From Ensifer adhaerens (GTDB lineage Bacteria > Pseudomonadota > Alphaproteobacteria > Rhizobiales > Rhizobiaceae), in the NCBI RefSeq assembly GCF_002007205.1, contig NZ_LAZS01000006.1:310001-374000 (forward strand): a stretch of DNA of 64,000 nucleotides. The letters are read 5' to 3'. Below, one piece after another: positions 62,864-64,000 of this stretch. A program made the translations under genes and the position numbers. Each line of letters starts with the position of its first letter. Within the stretch, counting starts at the first letter, position 1. Below the pieces are notes generated by a model. It was given only the letters and a program-made list of their open reading frames with translations, was not told the origin of the DNA and did not search any database.

Positions 62864-63577
62864 GTGGCGGCTTTGCTGGAAAATCACAGGCGATACGACC
62901 TTCGCGACGAGCTAGAGAAAGCGCTGAACCGCGTCGATTTCTTCCGCATTTTTCATACCATGGCGCTCCGGTTCGGCTTCAGCCATTTCGGCATTCTTCA
63001 GCTCGGCAACGAGAACGACGCCTGCATGCTGTCCACCCGCCTAGTGTTGCACGATCTTCCCTCGGGGCTTGCGGAAGAATACGACAAGCGCCACCGCTTC
63101 GGCGACTCCGTGTTCTACAAGACCCTGCACCGGTCGGCGATTTCATCGGTCTGGCGGACGGACGATCCCGGCTGCGACGCCAATCAGAACCTGCTGGTGC
63201 AACTCGGCTTCGAACTGCTCGTCAGCGTACCGGTGCACGCGGCCTCCACGGGCGCACGCTATGCCGTGCTCTTTCTCGGAGATGGGGAGGATATCGACAG
63301 GGCCGAGCATGTCGCGCTTGCCTATGACGCGATTGCCGCCTTCGACTACTTCTATCGCGTTGCGCTCGCCAACAAGGCCGGGATGGGGTTGACGCCGCGC
63401 GAAACTGAAATCCTCAAGTGGATCTCGCACGGCAAGACCGCAAGCGAGATTGCGCTCATCGTTTCGGTGTCGGAGCACACTGTGAACTCGCACACCGCAA
63501 CGATCCTCAAGAAACTCGACGTCGTCAATCGCACCCAGATGGTGGCGAAGGCGATCCGGGAACAGATCATCCAATGA
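62864..63577 (+). CDS. LuxR-type regulator with autoinducer-binding-like domain (LuxR solo)
   Basis: A 237-aa protein. The N-terminal 160 residues look like an autoinducer-binding domain, and the C-terminal LuxR HTH (LTPRETEILKWISHGKTASEIALIVSVSEHTVNSHTATILKKLDV) is complete. No LuxI-type synthase gene is in the window. In the ligand pocket, the positions usually held by Trp57 and Pro71 appear to be Leu and Ser (LAEEY, GDSVF), whereas the Tyr, Asp and Trp are kept. It may sense another ligand or none. The GTG start has AGGGGA ten bases upstream. Confidence 0.85.
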   Translation: MAALLENHRRYDLRDELEKALNRVDFFRIFHTMALRFGFSHFGILQLGNENDACMLSTRLVLHDLPSGLAEEYDKRHRFGDSVFYKTLHRSAISSVWRTDDPGCDANQNLLVQLGFELLVSVPVHAASTGARYAVLFLGDGEDIDRAEHVALAYDAIAAFDYFYRVALANKAGMGLTPRETEILKWISHGKTASEIALIVSVSEHTVNSHTATILKKLDVVNRTQMVAKAIREQIIQ

Positions 63578-63656
63578 AAGCCGATGTGCGGGCTTTGTTT
63601 TTCAGCATCGCTCGACCAACGAACGGGACGCCCGCCATCAGCAAGGGTATTCGGTC

Positions 63657-64000
63657 ATGACGCGAAAAGCACACATCCTGCTTGTTGACGACGACCCGGC
63701 AGAAAACCTGATCCTGCGCGCGCTCATCCGCAAGATGAGCAACATCGATATCGAGCTGCATTATTGCCAGACGATGGACGACGCGCTTGCATTCCTGCGC
63801 TCGGGTAAGCCGGTGTCGATGATCCTCCTCGACAACCGCCTGCAACCGCAGCTGGATTTCCGCGAAACGGTGCCGGCACTGCGGCACCAGGGCTATATCG
63901 GGCCCATCGGCGTGATCTCGGCGTCGCTCGCCGATGCCTATTTTCAGAACTTGGAGGAGTACGGCGCCGATTTCCGCATCGACAAGGCCGAGATCGACGC
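63657..64000 (+). CDS. Response regulator receiver protein, 3' truncated by window edge
   Basis: The first 114 residues of a receiver domain: MTRKAHILLVDDDPAENLIL start (acidic pocket), the phosphorylatable Asp in MILLDNR near residue 60, a Ser/Thr switch in GVISASL, and the conserved Lys in RIDKAEI. The rest and any output domain lie outside the window. It starts 79 bp after the LuxR-type gene on the same strand and may be co-transcribed. AAGGG precedes the ATG. Confidence 0.9.
   Translation, partial: MTRKAHILLVDDDPAENLILRALIRKMSNIDIELHYCQTMDDALAFLRSGKPVSMILLDNRLQPQLDFRETVPALRHQGYIGPIGVISASLADAYFQNLEEYGADFRIDKAEID

Overview
The window is a high-GC alphaproteobacterial chromosome segment, almost certainly from the Rhizobiaceae and most like Sinorhizobium/Ensifer. 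The evidence is the gene content and order: groEL, a hisS-hisZ-hisG operon, glcDEF, gshA, a divergent katA/oxyR pair, guaB, a NepR/PhyR stress switch and a dppABCDF operon. The segment looks like ordinary core chromosome. I saw no insertion sequence, prophage, CRISPR array, rRNA or replication origin; there is one tRNA.

Layout. 0-1.4 kb: the 3' two thirds of groEL, then a 106-bp tandem duplication carrying the end of groEL and a rhizobial-type palindrome, then the terminator. 1.8-12.3 kb: a small PAS-like protein and its paralogue at 11.4 kb flank an MHYT-PAS-GGDEF-EAL protein, a flavin reductase, a GST, hisSZG and a DUF305 protein. 12.3-20.4 kb: tag, two L,D-transpeptidases, and the glycolate oxidase operon glcD-glcE-(DUF4870)-glcF with a divergent LysR regulator. 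20.5-28.6 kb: DUF3422, a FadR-type regulator, a Nudix hydrolase, a PiT transporter, rsmE, gshA and a DUF937-like protein. 28.7-35.7 kb: a DUF1127 gene with a very structured 3' RNA region, a LysR regulator, katA/oxyR with an OxyR box, a dienelactone hydrolase, a zinc alcohol dehydrogenase and a MAPEG protein. 35.7-45 kb: guaB, an MBL-fold protein, an MFS exporter, an FtsI-like PBP, a VOC protein, and rlmE with a Ppx/GppA phosphatase. 45-51.3 kb: tRNA-Gln(CTG), a FAH hydrolase, a TetR/SDR pair with twin operators, a DadA-like oxidase and YqhA. 51.4-56.2 kb: a general-stress island around nepR/phyR. 56.3-62.2 kb: ridA and dppABCDF. 62.9-64 kb: a LuxR-type regulator and the start of a response regulator.

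The most interesting signal is the stress island. Seven exact matches to the EcfG/RpoE2 promoter pattern GGAAC-N16/17-CGTT lie between 51.6 and 56.2 kb, and an eighth lies at 47.2 kb. By a rough uniform-base estimate only about one such match is expected in the whole window on both strands. The matches sit in front of small stress-type genes (two DUF1328 membrane peptides, CsbD, a 64-aa basic protein, a possible lipoprotein, an AI-2E permease operon). The local nepR/phyR pair itself has no EcfG sigma gene beside it. A second candidate for something undescribed is the RNA region after the DUF1127 gene (28.69-28.91 kb). It holds a 13-bp perfect hairpin, a 26-codon ORF ending Trp-Cys-Cys, a second hairpin and a terminator, and no gene downstream on that strand.

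Oxidative-stress functions recur through the window (gshA, katA, oxyR, GST, MAPEG, general stress response). All functional names are from sequence motifs read by eye; no database search was run.
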